Assembly: GCF_000003815.2 (NCBI RefSeq)
Contig: NC_049979.1
Coordinates: 8,618,413 to 8,680,412 of the forward strand
DNA length: 62,000 nucleotides
Source of the DNA: Branchiostoma floridae
Lineage: Eukaryota > Chordata > Leptocardii > Amphioxiformes > Branchiostomatidae
Reading direction: 5' to 3'
Below, piece after piece: positions 1-12,262 of this stretch. The position numbers and the translations under genes were made by a program. The notes below the pieces were generated by a model. That model was not told the DNA's origin. It ran no database searches and saw only the letters and a list, made by a program, of their open reading frames with translations. Numbering within the stretch: position 1 is the stretch's first letter; every line of letters starts with the position of its first letter.

Positions 1-1140
1 CTTGTTACGAAAGCTGGTAACTTTGGTGTTGTTAAGAGTTATCAAAGACTGTATGTGACGTCACGACGCACATACGTCACAATACAAGCGCGAAGAAAGC
101 TTCTCTTTACCCCACACGCACACTTTAATCGTTAGGACAGCATCAAAACACCGCCGATATAGCCGCACAGGTGGATGGCGAATTTCCACATCACGTCACA
201 ATTTCCGTGAAACGTCACAATGTCCCAAAAGTTGGGTGGTGCAGTAATAATTATAATGGCTCGATCATGAGGGCTGGAAGGGGAGGGTGTTAGAGTTGCG
301 ACGGTCGGGATTGACAAAACGCTGAATTGTGCTGCAGAAAACAGACAAAACACACACATAACTGTTCCCATGCGCCAGGCCCCGCTCCATCGACGGGACC
401 GCTGAGAAAGAGAAATGCCGGCGATCTGTCGGTAATGCGCGAGCATGAGCAATGTGCCGTGTGCCGCTGTGGACCATTACACTAAAGACCCGCTAGATTA
501 CATATTCCTGGAAAATAGAGAAGTTTGCCCGCCAGTGACAGTGTCAGAAATAACCCAGCCAGGCTCGATGGGACTGGATCTATAGTGGTGATTAGCTCCA
601 GTAAAGGAGGCGGCTTTCCGCCAGATACTTTCATGAGGTAGACGTACAAAGGCAAATTGTTAATCGCGCACACCTGCTGGGGCTTATCTGAGGAGGACTC
701 CTGTGTTTTATGGACTTGAACAGCGAGTTCGGCACTTGCTGGATCCGCCGGGCGATGGAACGAAAACATTGGTAATGTTGCGTTGTAAGGAGCGGCAGGG
801 CGTCCCGTTCTCGTCATTGCGCACGAGAAATTACATGAAAATCACGTCTTTAGGGTAGGTGCAAACCGGGTTCGCACAAGTTGAGGCAGAGAATATTAAA
901 TCCGCGGGAAGGGCTATAAAGGGAATGGAGAAGATTTGCGGGGACTTTCACATATTGGGTGGGGAAGAAAGACGCCGGCGTTCGGCTGGTGCTTTTCGTT
1001 TCAAATCGACAATATCGTTTAGACGTTGGGATGGGAGGATGTAGCCTTCTCGTCTGCGGCGTTTGGCTCACACGTCATTTAACTCGGTTTATCTCAGCCG
1101 AGGCACTACAAACAAGTTCGACACGCCGGAATATCATCAC
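1..1140. other. non-coding, CRE-like sites near the left edge
   Basis: No supported gene. A palindromic TGACGTCA lies at 56-63, with further ACGTCACA-type half sites at about 74, 193 and 212. ORFs of up to about 110 codons occur on both strands, but they overlap one another and show no family motif, so they are treated as chance. Confidence 0.5.
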
Positions 1141-1146
1141 AATTTA

Positions 1147-1480
1147 ATAACGCGGAGGTAATACTTCAGGCCCGTCCGACTCGGAGCGCCGAGCGGTGAC
1201 GTACCGCACGTGACCTTCACAGAGCTACGGACGTGGGAAGGTCAGAGGTCACGGCGTCGTCCTCTGTGGCGGATGCGGCACATCACAGGGCAGGATGATC
1301 AATCGTACACGCGGGAGCGGCGCACCTGCGTTGGACGTTCTGATGGGGAAGACAATTAGGGAGATTGCCTGGTGGGCGCGGAGGGACCCGCCAAGCGGGG
1401 ACCGGGACCGACGGAGTCGCCCGCCGGTGGCAGGTGGCGTGGATCCCCGAGGGACGCGGATCTAGTTACGGATAGAGTAC
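1147..1480. promoter_or_regulatory. CpG-rich block with a perfect DR1 nuclear-receptor site
   Basis: A GC- and CpG-rich stretch in otherwise AT-rich surroundings. It contains AGGTCAGAGGTCA at 1239-1251, a perfect direct repeat of AGGTCA with one spacer base, and a TGACCTTCA half site at about 1211. DR1 elements bind RXR, HNF4 or COUP-TF type receptors (known of the families). A promoter or enhancer role is inferred; no transcript is visible. Confidence 0.35.
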
Positions 1481-1633
1481 CGGAAATTTCCTACATCCAC
1501 TCCACCTCAATCTCGGTGGTCTCGATGTAACAGTTAAACAAACGGACACGCGAGGAAACCATTACTAACATTTTTCCTTCGCACGAAGTTAAATCAGTTT
1601 CTGAAGTTAACACAACGTGGGGCACATTCTCGC

Positions 1634-2027
1634 CGGCGGCTTTGTTTGTAGTCACAATGACACATATTCATCTAGGGGACAAAATTGATGACGCGTCTCC
1701 CACGCAGTGATTTCAGAACCAGACGCCTCCCCTGAGCTGCCAAACTCCCCCGGCAATTTCGCCCAAGTTCAGGGAGTCGACGTCACAGAGCTTTCCTCCA
1801 CAGTATCCGGTTCGTTCTTTATCCTAGAGTGGAATCTGAGACAGAGCATTAAAAAGTCATCAAACTTAGTTCCTAAGCCCCGGAAAATGTCATTGGGTGA
1901 CCGCCATCATGGCACTTACATTTAAAATGAAAATGCCATTATCGCCTAAGATATCACATTTCGCGCGGGCCGACCGCTGCATGCGCACTTAGTAGTCCAA
2001 CAGCACGGGGAAGGACAAGTCTGGAGA
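1634..2027. repeat. left copy of a 394-bp direct repeat at an assembly gap
   Basis: From cggcggctttg to ctggaga this sequence recurs almost exactly at 2128-2521, on the other side of a 100-N gap. Differences are a few bases only: tttgtttgtag against tttgttgtag, ctagggg against ctacggg, and gcctccc against gctctccc. The two copies look like alleles or sequencing variants of one locus that failed to merge. Confidence 0.95.
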
Positions 2028-2127
2028 NNNNNNNNNNNNNNNNNNNNNNNNNNNNNNNNNNNNNNNNNNNNNNNNNNNNNNNNNNNNNNNNNNNNNNNNN
2101 NNNNNNNNNNNNNNNNNNNNNNNNNNN
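2028..2127. other. assembly gap, exactly 100 N
   Basis: A round-number run of N, the usual placeholder for a gap of unknown size. The flanks are the two copies of the 394-bp repeat, so the true gap is probably zero or negative. Confidence 0.98.
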
Positions 2128-2521
2128 CGGCGGCTTTGTTGTAGTCACAATGACACATATTCATCTACGGGACAAAATTGATGACGCGTCTCCCACGCAG
2201 TGATTTCAGAACCAGACGCTCTCCCCTGAGCTGCCAAACTCCCCCGGCAATTTCGCCCAAGTTCAGGGAGTCGACGTCACAGAGCTTTCCTCCACAGTAT
2301 CCGGTTCGTTCTTTATCCTAGAGTGGAATCTGAGACAGAGCATTAAAAAGTCATCAAACTTAGTTCCTAAGCCCCGGAAAATGTCATTGGGTGACCGCCA
2401 TCATGGCACTTACATTTAAAATGAAAATGCCATTATCGCCTAAGATATCACATTTCGCGCGGGCCGACCGCTGCATGCGCACTTAGTAGTCCAACAGCAC
2501 GGGGAAGGACAAGTCTGGAGA
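2128..2521. repeat. right copy of the 394-bp direct repeat
   Basis: Matches 1634-2027 along its whole length with a handful of small differences. It continues into unique sequence at 2522 (cggagtcagatggg). The repeated segment itself looks CNE-like (for example the stretch around 2340-2450 with cattaaaaagtcatc and aaatgccattatcgcc). Confidence 0.9.
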
Positions 2522-3874
2522 CGGAGTCAGATGGGAGAGGGACACGGACACAAACGACAAATTAATGGGGAAAGGGGAGATTGGGGCGAAATCTTGCGTG
2601 TAATCTACATTTTAATAAATGAATGGCAGCCGGAATTATTGCAGTATTACATTCTGAAGGGTACAAATTAGGAATTTATGTAAAGTCAGGTTGGGTCCCC
2701 ATCCATCACTGGATCGATGTGTCGCGATATCACAACCAGCATTAATTGCGTCGCCGCTTATTACCCCGCTCGCCCTGAAATGAAATTATCTATTAATTCT
2801 AGATTGGGAAAATTTCGCGATGATTGCAAAGATAGGAGAAACTTCGAAATTAAAGAAGAAATCCCCCTAAATTAAACGCTTTCGCTGATAAGGGCGCGGG
2901 GCGGTCGACAGGGGAAGTTACGAAGTGGTAAAGTCGGAACGGGAACCTCCGGTCCGGACACACCAGTACACCACTGTACTGTACCAGTCCTCCCTGGCTT
3001 TCATTCACAACATCCAACTTTTCACACAACAGACAAAAAACACACCGACCAGGACATGATATACTACCGTGGCACTCAGTTAGCAGACGCAGACCTATCT
3101 AGTCTTATAAATATTAGATGCTTCGCTTTTTCCCGCTCATTTAGCAAGCAGCAGAGTAATTGATGTAATGGGAGCCCGAGATAATGGCACTGTAATGAGG
3201 TTACAGGGGACAGGAGCTGCTGCAATGAGGACTTGGGAGTGCTCTAGCAAGCCAGCACAAAGGCGCCACAAAAGCCGGTCTACTTGGGCACCAGTTGCGC
3301 GCTCTCGGTGGGCGTCAAAAACGCCGGTAAAAAGTTGCCAATATTTCATCTTTAACACGGAGCAATTCATTAGACAGTGAACCTTGACACGGGCGGAGGC
3401 AGGGGTGGCGCCCTGCACGGTGCTTGCCTCCTGAGAAATGTCCTCGGCCTTCTTTATGGCCCCAAAATCGCCAAGACTGCACTAAAATTACTTAAGAGGC
3501 CTTGAAAGGATCAAGTCCAGTAATCCTGGATGAAATATGGCCCTCTTTTTCATCTCCCGAATGGCGTAATGCTCTGGCCCTCCCGTAGCGCCGCTCTTCG
3601 CGACAATTTCCGGTAATCGACCATGAAACATGCACAGAAAGCAAGCCCAAATGAGGTCGGATAAGTCAGTTTCATCGTTTTCATTACATCCGAGCAAAGC
3701 TGCCCTCCACTTGAGAGCGTCCGAAGCGTGATTTTCGGGCTGAAGGATTAGATGTCGGCGTCAGTCGCGCCCGAAGGTTGCTGAGTTTTCACGTGCCTGA
3801 CGTCAGATCTCACATCGGTCACGTGACACGGCGGTGCTTACGCTTCTTGTCGTTTTGCTTTGAAATCCGACGTT

Positions 3875-4139
3875 NNNNNNNNNNNNNNNNNNNNNNNNNN
3901 NNNNNNNNNNNNNNNNNNNNNNNNNNNNNNNNNNNNNNNNNNNNNNNNNNNNNNNNNNNNNNNNNNNNNNNNNNNNNNNNNNNNNNNNNNNNNNNNNNNN
4001 NNNNNNNNNNNNNNNNNNNNNNNNNNNNNNNNNNNNNNNNNNNNNNNNNNNNNNNNNNNNNNNNNNNNNNNNNNNNNNNNNNNNNNNNNNNNNNNNNNNN
4101 NNNNNNNNNNNNNNNNNNNNNNNNNNNNNNNNNNNNNNN
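3875..4139. other. assembly gap, 265 N
   Basis: Run of N. The flanking sequences do not resemble each other. ORFs that appear to cross it are artefacts of reading through N. Confidence 0.98.
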
Positions 4140-7100
4140 GTCCGCCGAGCTGAAATGACAGCGACGACTGATCTGAAAGTGAACGAAAATGACGCATTAA
4201 AACGAGTCGAACCTCGTGAAGGGCGATGAGGCTGGCAGGTCCTGTGCGTGCGCCAGAAGAGAAAAACTGCGCCCGCGCCCCCATGCGGGAGTGATGGAAC
4301 CAGTGCCAGTTGTCTCCCGGTAAATAGAATATCAGATACATACATGTAATCAAACAAGCGACATCGGCGCGCTAATTCTCAGCGCTCCTTCGCCCTTGAA
4401 GGCCCGCGCACTTCGCTGTCTCATTCGATTCGCGACAGTGTCAATAACTCGGGATATCTTGGACTTATGGAAATGCGACTTTATTCAATTATAAGAAACT
4501 TCCGGCGATCATTCGTCAGTGGGACGATATTTATGAGTGTATCTTTTCTTAAAGAGCACGGGGCTATGAAATATTGGCACGTCTGCTGAGCGCACAGATA
4601 GCTCGAAAATTAGATTCATAATGAGGCTTTTCATTCCGCAAATGGCATTTGCCTGCGCGTGTCGGGATTTCGGCGGTAGCGCCCAAGATTGAATTTCTCT
4701 CTGACGCAGTTATTTACTTTTATTACCGCGGCCCTGCTCGCCAGATGATAATGAAGAGCGCATTTGTCCGTGGCCGCCACAAACGGCGCCGCAAGCCGCC
4801 CGTGAAATTTTACAACTGAGAGCAAGAACGTACGGATCATGTCTCAAAAGCGGGAACTTGTGTATCGGACGGTTTTCTTAACTTGTATTTCACTTAAGTT
4901 TTCTCTGTGTCAATACACACCAGTCTTCATGCTGACTTCTTTGAAGCCAATCGCGGATTCTTCAAGCATCTCCCTTACCTTAAAAGTAGAAAGTTGTAAA
5001 TTCTCTACAATTTCTATACAAGGTGGTTATGTTGTGGGATACAAAGTTGTGTAAAGCTGTCTCTAGTTCACTGTAGTTTTGTTTGCGTGTTATTTTCTGC
5101 TTCCATTTTGTAGCTGATTCGGCAACTAACATTGTTGTTAAAATTCTGACTAAACCGAAAAATATCTAATGTTTGAGTTATTTGTATTAACTCTTTTTTC
5201 TATCTCTTCCCCAAGCCACAGAAATGGCATTGTAGAAAAAATGTACTCCCCTATCCCATGTAAAAGTTCCTGTCTTCTTCCGCTCCTTTCAACTACTGAG
5301 GATGTTGAAAAAAAGCCGGGATAAGCACATACGTTAACCATGCTTGTCCCCCAGGGCGCCTGTGTTATTGTTATGAACGAGGCAGAAATATACGGTGGCA
5401 TTTAGGCCGACATGTGTTTTGTGGCCACAGTGGACGCTGCGACCATAAAACCCCGCGACGCTCCAAACGGAGACACTGTAATGTCAAAGAAATTAGCGAA
5501 ATATCGGTCATAAGATTTAACGAGATTTGGGGTTGGCGGGCTAAGGGCTCCCCTGGCGAAGTCGTGAACTCGTGGGACGTGTTAGGGTGAGGACGGACGG
5601 CGTGAGATGGCCAGACCCATTTTATATGCGACCTGCGAGCCAACTGGTCCCAATTTTCGGCTCCGTCGCCTCCCTGTGGACTGTATATTTTTTATAAATC
5701 AGAAAAGAAAAGAAAGTCTCTCGTCATTTTTCCGTGTGAGAAGAGCGACCTGCAAGGGTGAAAACACATGAGCAATACACAGTCTTTCAACAACAACAAG
5801 CATAGATGAGGAAAGTGGTGGGTAATTGGTGAATAATATACGCGTGCTTTTGTAGCGGTAATTTCAAAAATAAAACGACATAGGTACTTTTCGCTTAGAC
5901 AGACAAGGCTGTGAAAAACCTTAAAATCAGCCCGGGGTCCCTTCTTTTAAAAGCTACCGCGTTGTTATTTTACCAAGATTTCATCACACGGGTGTCTTGT
6001 GTGATTTAAATGATAAGTGATTCAAATGAAAACACGTCCGCTGTAGGCTTTTCCTGGCATCAATATCATTTTCTCTTAAGTTACGTAATATCCATAAACT
6101 TATGAAAATGTTGTACTCATGATATAGATATTAGAGCAGTTTCACATTGATTCACGTGCTTTGCTAGTACGGAGCAGTTATATGGTGACAGTTACTGGGA
6201 GTTCTGTAGTGGTCCTGTCCTTGGTGCTGAAGGCAGCTGTTAGTGTCAAGTCTTCGGGCGTACGTAACCAGGGCGACAGTAGCAAAACAAACCACCGTCG
6301 TGACTGTGTCAGGCTACAAATAACTGTTTCTTTTTTGGGTGAAAATCATATGGTCACGACAGGGACTTGTCGAGGTACTATAGGGGCACAGGCAGCGACG
6401 TGCAACTGGACAAATACTACAGAACACAAAATATATTGTTACCATGATATTTCTAATAACCCCTCAAAATCTTTACCTTTTTCACGTATATGTCACGTCC
6501 ACATCATTCGGAGTATAGGTTTACATAGAGTGAAAACTATCTTCCATTCCATAATCCTATTGAAGTGTCAGCTTTGGACTTGTGTCCATCATTAGGTACT
6601 TTTTGCATGCCCGCCGATGTGAACTCATTTTTTGACGTGATTATGACTTTAACTTTGTTAGACATCAATAAAAAAACGTATTGACTTATTTGTCGTATCT
6701 TCAAACGGTTATGTCTATTCTGTACTTCATTGACTGAAGTACATTATTATATATTTGGAGTTTCATAATCTCATAACTCCTGGCGTACCGACCAACTTCT
6801 TACCCCCAAACTTCTATATTCGTCTCAATATTTGTGAGTACGAAGAAATATGTGAGGTAATAAGATACGGCCGGTGGTACTTACAAGGCGCATGATGAAG
6901 ACCTTTGCAGAAGAGTTTGCGCGAGCGGACGTTTAATAAGCGAAGCAGAGGAAGCCAACTACTCCACAGAAAGTTTTAATGGCCGGAAAAGAACACTCCG
7001 ACGATGAAATCATCATCCCTTAACGCGCGTTATATGGCCCACACTATATTGCCGTCAACTTAACGAGCGTGCGGGTGTGCTTGGGGTAAAAACTTAATAT

Positions 7101-7789
7101 CATTTTTGAGCGAAATTGTCCCGGAGTCTCTCTCGCTCCACGGCTTGCTGATCAGGCGGGCACAAACAACCCGCCAAACACTGACCTCACACCATCGCCG
7201 GGCCAACCGCCATTTCCTGAAAATTTTATTAGTGGAAATTGAATTTTGAAAGACCAAATGGTAATGGAAATGGAAATGGCGGAGCAACTCAAAGAAACTG
7301 TTTCTGAAATGGGAGGGAATGATGAAGTACATAAATGTGCTGTCAGGGAGTCTATTATTTGTGCGGAGACCTGATGGATGGATAGACGCGCGGGGGAAAT
7401 GGGTTCCGAACGCCGGCAGTAGGAGATTGAACCCTCCAGCCCGATAGCTCTTTGTGTGCGCTAAAAGTATCCTGGCGTCTGCGCTTCTGAAGGACTTTGA
7501 CTGGAGGGAAGCGAATGGAAACCCAGACAATCGGATAAACTTAAAAGGTCTACTCTATTCCGCCGAATGATAAATACAAATAATCGAATTTTGCGGATTA
7601 TGGGAAAGCCCCCAGGGATAAGTGATTTTACGTTTTGTGCGTAGACGTAACATATTTTTTTCACAAAAGAAGTGGATGTTTGGATGCTGATGTGATCATG
7701 TACATCCGGTCTATGTCAGGGTGTGTGTGGAGTACGTGAAAGTTTTCTCATACTGAAAACGTAAATATATAGCGTTTCGTGACGCTTCA

Positions 7790-7842
7790 ACTGACGCTTG
7801 GTGAACGTACGTGAGTCGGAATAACGTCACTGACGTCACGAA
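7790..7842. promoter_or_regulatory. CRE-like pair with a full TGACGTCA palindrome
   Basis: aacgtcac is followed directly by TGACGTCA (7831-7838), with ctgacgc and gtgacgc variants just before it. CREB/ATF-type proteins bind this palindrome (established). Function here is not known. Confidence 0.3.
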
Positions 7843-9931
7843 AAACTATAGCTATGTTTTAATATTCAGTGCAGTGACACCTGATGACAACACAAGGCAC
7901 ACGAATCAACAACGTTTGAAGTTGCTTCTATGAAAGATCGTAGCAAAACAATGTTTGGCCTACTTTGAGACTGAAGACAGCTGTGAATAAAAGTTGCCTA
8001 AAGGCGGGTCTGAGGTTCAATCAGTCATGATGAAGGACTTTGTGCCCGAGGTATGTCTCAAGTTCATGTAGGCTCATGCAAGGCTAGTGAACTCTCGCGG
8101 CCCTTGGTTGATACGTGATCTAGTTTGCTCAGGCTTCTATACGTTTATATCTAAAGAGTGAAGGTTTGCTCTGTCGTTGTCGTCCAGACGACGTCCCCTG
8201 AAACGCGTCCATCTGACACTTCATATTTCTGTGGGTGGGTTCGCCTGTTAGCGGTACCATTTACATCTACTTGCCGACCTTTTGTTAAGTCGCACCTGGT
8301 CCCGTCCGCGTCTTTACGACGCAGAAGGCCAAATCGTGCGTCGATACGGATTTAATTACCGCGGTGTCCTCTCTGTTAAGCGCCATCTCCTCATGCCAGC
8401 CATTTATGGCAGAAGCGGCAGTCCGGGATGTAACTGTCACTACAATTGCTAGTCATTAACGGCACCTCTTAAACGAAAATGTCGCCATTTCCACGTAAAT
8501 TTGATTCCCAAACCGGGAAAAATAAAAGTAGGGACATGGGCATCAATTATGTCTGAGTAAAGCAGCGTTACGAGAATGGGAACGACGTTTAAGGGAAAAA
8601 GCGTGTTTTCCAAACTTGAGGGTTGAGAGGAATTGATTCTAAGGGTGATAACGTGAAGAGATAAGTCAGTCTACAGATTCTAGCGAAAGAAATAGCCAAG
8701 AGATCATCCAACTTGACAAGTTTTACGCCGCGTTGGCACGGCTGTCAGGAGGAGAAATTCAATTTCACGTCCCCGATGCGTGACACATCAGTGGCCATTT
8801 CATAAATACAAATAAATACATAAAGGCGGGCATTTCACCGTTGATTTGGTAGGTCGTTAAGTTTCCCATCTCGCGGCGGTCACTCCGCGTCCATATATAC
8901 AGATGTCCATGTTTTAAACATTATCCATCCATCATAAAGGTAAACGGAACGGACCAAAACACCGGCATGATTTACTCCCCCATTTACCCGTCATCGGATG
9001 ACTCCGGCGGGAGAACTTTGTTAGAGAAATCTGGTCAGTCCGGAAATGGCAGGGGTCAGACGGATATTCCTTCTGTCCGTCAGCAGACGGTCGGAAACTC
9101 GGACAAAGAGTTCTGGGCAGTTCCTCAAAAAAAGTTGTGAAGAGTTATTCTAGTTAGCTTCTTTCCCATCAAAGACATTTTGTTCTCTCTTCATATAACC
9201 AACTGCCCAATCAATCAATTAAAAGGTTGGTTGATTCATTAAATATAATTCTTGCTTTATATTGGTAGCTTATGAAATCACTATGTGAAAGTTAAGTCAA
9301 TCTCACCACGCAAACTGATTTTACCGTATGATGGAGATCTAAAGGCATCCTGTCGATACTAGTTTCTTCTTAGATCGAGATAAGTTTCTTGCTCAAGACA
9401 TGCCGGGATGAAAGTTATGTGTCGAACTTCCTTTGGCGTTGTAGTAGCAAACGTTACTCAACTAACGGAAAGTTTGACTGTGAAACGTACATCAGAAAGT
9501 CTTTTGGAATGTTTGTACGTTTCAGAGCGTAGTTATCGACAAAAGGTTGAACGTACGACTGCTGAGGACAACAGTTGCTGAAAACGTGTGGGTTGTATTT
9601 CTACTGGGCTGACTGCGGAGAGGAAGCTATTGGGTTCCCGCCGATGTAATAGCATCGTGAAGAGACGCCGAGTTCATAAAACACCATAAACTTCTACGGT
9701 TGAACTTCTAACAGGTCCCGCTTCTCCCCCTGATAGCCACATGCCGTTTTGATAACAAGAGAACGATTGGTGCAATAAAACCCGCTCCGCGAGAAGTAAA
9801 AACGTCACACTTCTTGACAAACACCTCACGCGTTTTTATAGCGTCCGACCAATTTCACATCAGCGCACAGCCACCTGTTCCTAAACTTTATCTTTCATAT
9901 TTCTATAAATTTTAATGATTTTGGACACGAT

Positions 9932-10504
9932 GTGACACCTGTTACGGCGGGGGTAGCACGGCGGGGGTGTGGTGGGGAGATGGAGCCCATCTCTGCATGG
10001 TTCCACAGGAACGCTCCTGTACTCATGTGGAAAACTGGCAGAGGAAATGTCGGGGCCTTGTCCAGATCTGTTAATAGGGGATCGAATGGGACTGGGAAAT
10101 TAAAGTCGGCAGATGTTGGGACGGCGACTGTTGCTGTGTTTGCACTCTGGGCTGTGAAAAGAAGCGGGGGAAGGAACTTGACTTTTGTGAGTGGAGCTCA
10201 TCTTCGAGATAGGGGACTCGAGTGCGATCACAAAAAAATATGTCTATGTTTAATGTTTAGATCAAAATATAAAAATAAAGATCCTTATGTGAAATATGTC
10301 GAGACAACAAAAGGAGATGTTTACCACGGGGAGATGTCCACAGAGACAGCAGATGCTTGTAGGCTGTCTTTAGGTAGTAATATTAGGCATCATCCATGGG
10401 ACCATGAAATCAATGATCTTGGCTATATGGAAGTGCGGTTGGTTCTGTCTTGGCAAGATGTCTCATTTTCGACAACACTGGCAAAAATCAAAGTACATAG
10501 CTAA
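9932..10504 (+). other. unsupported ORF of 190 codons (174 from first ATG)
   Basis: The longest gap-free open frame in the window. Its listed start is a GTG; the first ATG gives MEPISAWFHRNAP. I recognise no domain, signal peptide or repeat in it. Composition is mixed (an arginine/glycine-rich first half, a lysine-rich second half). No splice sites, Kozak context or neighbour supports it. It is recorded so that the stretch is described, not as a gene call. Confidence 0.12.
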
Positions 10505-11122
10505 AGGGCACACAGGTATATGGAGACGTTGCAATATGGTCCTCTTAATGTGCGTTGTTGGGAGCAGGGTTTTGCATTTGGTCACTGCTATTTTTAGTAG
10601 AGAGGGAAGAATCAATGTAAGAGCAGATGATGACCTCCAGATTAAGGAAATCTTTACTTTCGTCGCTGTGTCCTTTAGACCCGATATTGGCACCTGCAAA
10701 TGTACATCTTCCTGTTGAACTCTGACCTCTACAATCACTCCAGACTGCTCAAACCAGAATCAGCTGTGACCCCCAATAACCCTGCAGAAAATTGCTCAAT
10801 TTTCCATTGGGTACAGAAAAAGCAATAACCATTTCTCATAACAGTTAAAGACTTCCGCAACTAAACAAAACGTGGAAGATTACAGGAAGATGTTGAACCA
10901 TATTCCGACACAAGGATTGTTCTCAACAAATTTCCAAGCAGCCCTTGAGTCTTATTTGGCGCAACTGAAGTGTAAGAAGTCTATCTTGTCTCTCCTGTAT
11001 TTCACATTTTTATTTCCCTGTATGTGAACTTTTTTTATCATGTAGCATTTTCAATGACTATGCCTTTAGACACGATGATTACATTATTCCAAAGGTGAAA
11101 TATGAAAAAAAAAAATCAATAA

Positions 11123-11625
11123 TTGTTGCGGAGTCATGTCTTTTTTGGCTTATCATTTCTGTCCAATGTCTATCGATTGAGAGTAAAATTGGCCCGTCCC
11201 ATTGCTGGAAGTGTTAATTCACCCCCACCCTGTCCCCGAGTGTGTCCTGTGTGCCCAGAGGTCCTACCTGGCAGAGGAGATGACTTAGTTTTACTGGTCT
11301 CCGGGGAGGTACCAGAAAAGATGCAGATCTCCATCTGCAATTTGCAGGGTCACTGTGCCTGGGTAATTTGCAACAACACTGAATTGCCCACAGCTATAAT
11401 GGTGTCCCTATTTACCTGGGATGCGTCCACTACATCCACATAATGCCCCTGCCTCTCAAAGGTTTCTCACTGTGTCAATCAACAAGTAATGTGACAGTCA
11501 AGATTGACAGGGCACTGGTATTAAAGAACATCCGTTGTGGCATCCTACTGGCACTTTGGCTGGACGGCCTTGATATAATTCACCTCGGTGTACTATTCCA
11601 GCCTGTAGGTACCCAATCTGAGTAA
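11123..11625 (+). pseudogene. possible decayed element or gene fragment, not identified
   Basis: Two consecutive plus-strand frames (11123-11443 and 11443-11625) read like one protein with a frame change: SGEVPEKMQISICNLQGHCA, then NNTELPTA, then MPLPLKGFSLCQSTSNVTVK. The text looks more protein-like than its surroundings, and AATAAA follows at about 11634. I thought of a retroelement protease or envelope-type fragment but cannot name it. It could equally be chance. Confidence 0.2.
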
Positions 11626-11753
11626 TGAGGTTGTTAATAAACTGTTTGTTAGATACATTATCATTATAATGTCGATGTAAGCAGAACTTAAGGACCTATA
11701 AGAGGGACGGTAGTGGTTCACTAAAAGCCACAAGGAGGTAACGTTAAGTCTAG

Positions 11754-12262
11754 TGCTGCCTGTTTAGCCAACAGAAAGTATACAACGACAACCGGATTGC
11801 CATGAATGTTGTATCTATTGCAGGAAGTACAACAAAGGGTTCACATATTTACACAAAACACAAGGCCTTTCTTCTTATGATATGTAGTGACAGTTTAGGA
11901 AAAAAGTACTCCTGCTGATTCTGTCACTGTCACATAGATAATGCTACCTGTTTAGCCAACAATGCCATGAATGTAATGTCTATTCTAGGGATTACAACTG
12001 AGTCACACATTTACATATAATGTACTGTACGGCTCTTTTCACTTTATGGACATTTGTACAGTAGTGTCCCAAAAAATATTACTGCTTATTCTGTTGTTGT
12101 ATCAAAAATAACAGGAAAAGTATTCTGGCTACTTCTGTTGTTGCAACATATACCATGCTACCTGCCATAATACAAATGATTCACAAGTTTACATGTAAGT
12201 TGTAACACAATGCTCTTTTCCTGGTGATTTGTAGTGACATCTCCCAGCAAAATTATTCCTTC
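11754..12262. repeat. degenerate tandem repeat, three copies of about 190-215 bp
   Basis: Three related blocks start at 11754 (tgctgcctgtttagccaaca), 11942 (tgctacctgtttagccaaca) and 12156 (tgctacctgccataatac). Within each the order of landmarks is the same: a cacat/cacaag-tttaca motif, a gctctttt-like stretch, and a tgtagtgac or cagtagtgtccc stretch. Copies differ by many substitutions and small indels, so the duplication is old. Confidence 0.65.

Larger units (their letters stand above)
2561..9900. promoter_or_regulatory. repeat-poor non-coding region with many CNE-like blocks
   Basis: About 7 kb without a supported gene. Islands of higher GC with retained CpG and clusters of homeodomain-type (TAATTG, TAATGA, TTTATGG), bHLH and CRE motifs alternate with AT-rich stretches. 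The clearest are about 3130-3420, 3480-3760, 4400-4840, 6900-7640 and 8350-9100. Few transposon-like sequences are present, unlike the intron to the right. Such texture is typical of conserved non-coding elements around developmental genes; conservation itself cannot be seen from one sequence. Confidence 0.4.

Noticed and set aside
3778-4357. ORFs of 97-184 codons crossing 3875-4139
   Set aside because: They are open only because N was translated as X; the flanking parts show no family motif.
6161-6595. 144-codon plus ORF
   Set aside because: Low-complexity start, no motif, no splice or promoter context; treated as chance.
7060-7530. 156-codon minus ORF
   Set aside because: No recognisable domain, and the DNA looks like a CNE; overlapping frames are also partly open.
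9482-9524. Short inverted repeat TGAAACGTAC / GTACGTTTCA
   Set aside because: Ten-base arms only and no supporting context; a similar 9-base palindrome at about 6719-6742 is likewise expected by chance in AT-rich DNA.
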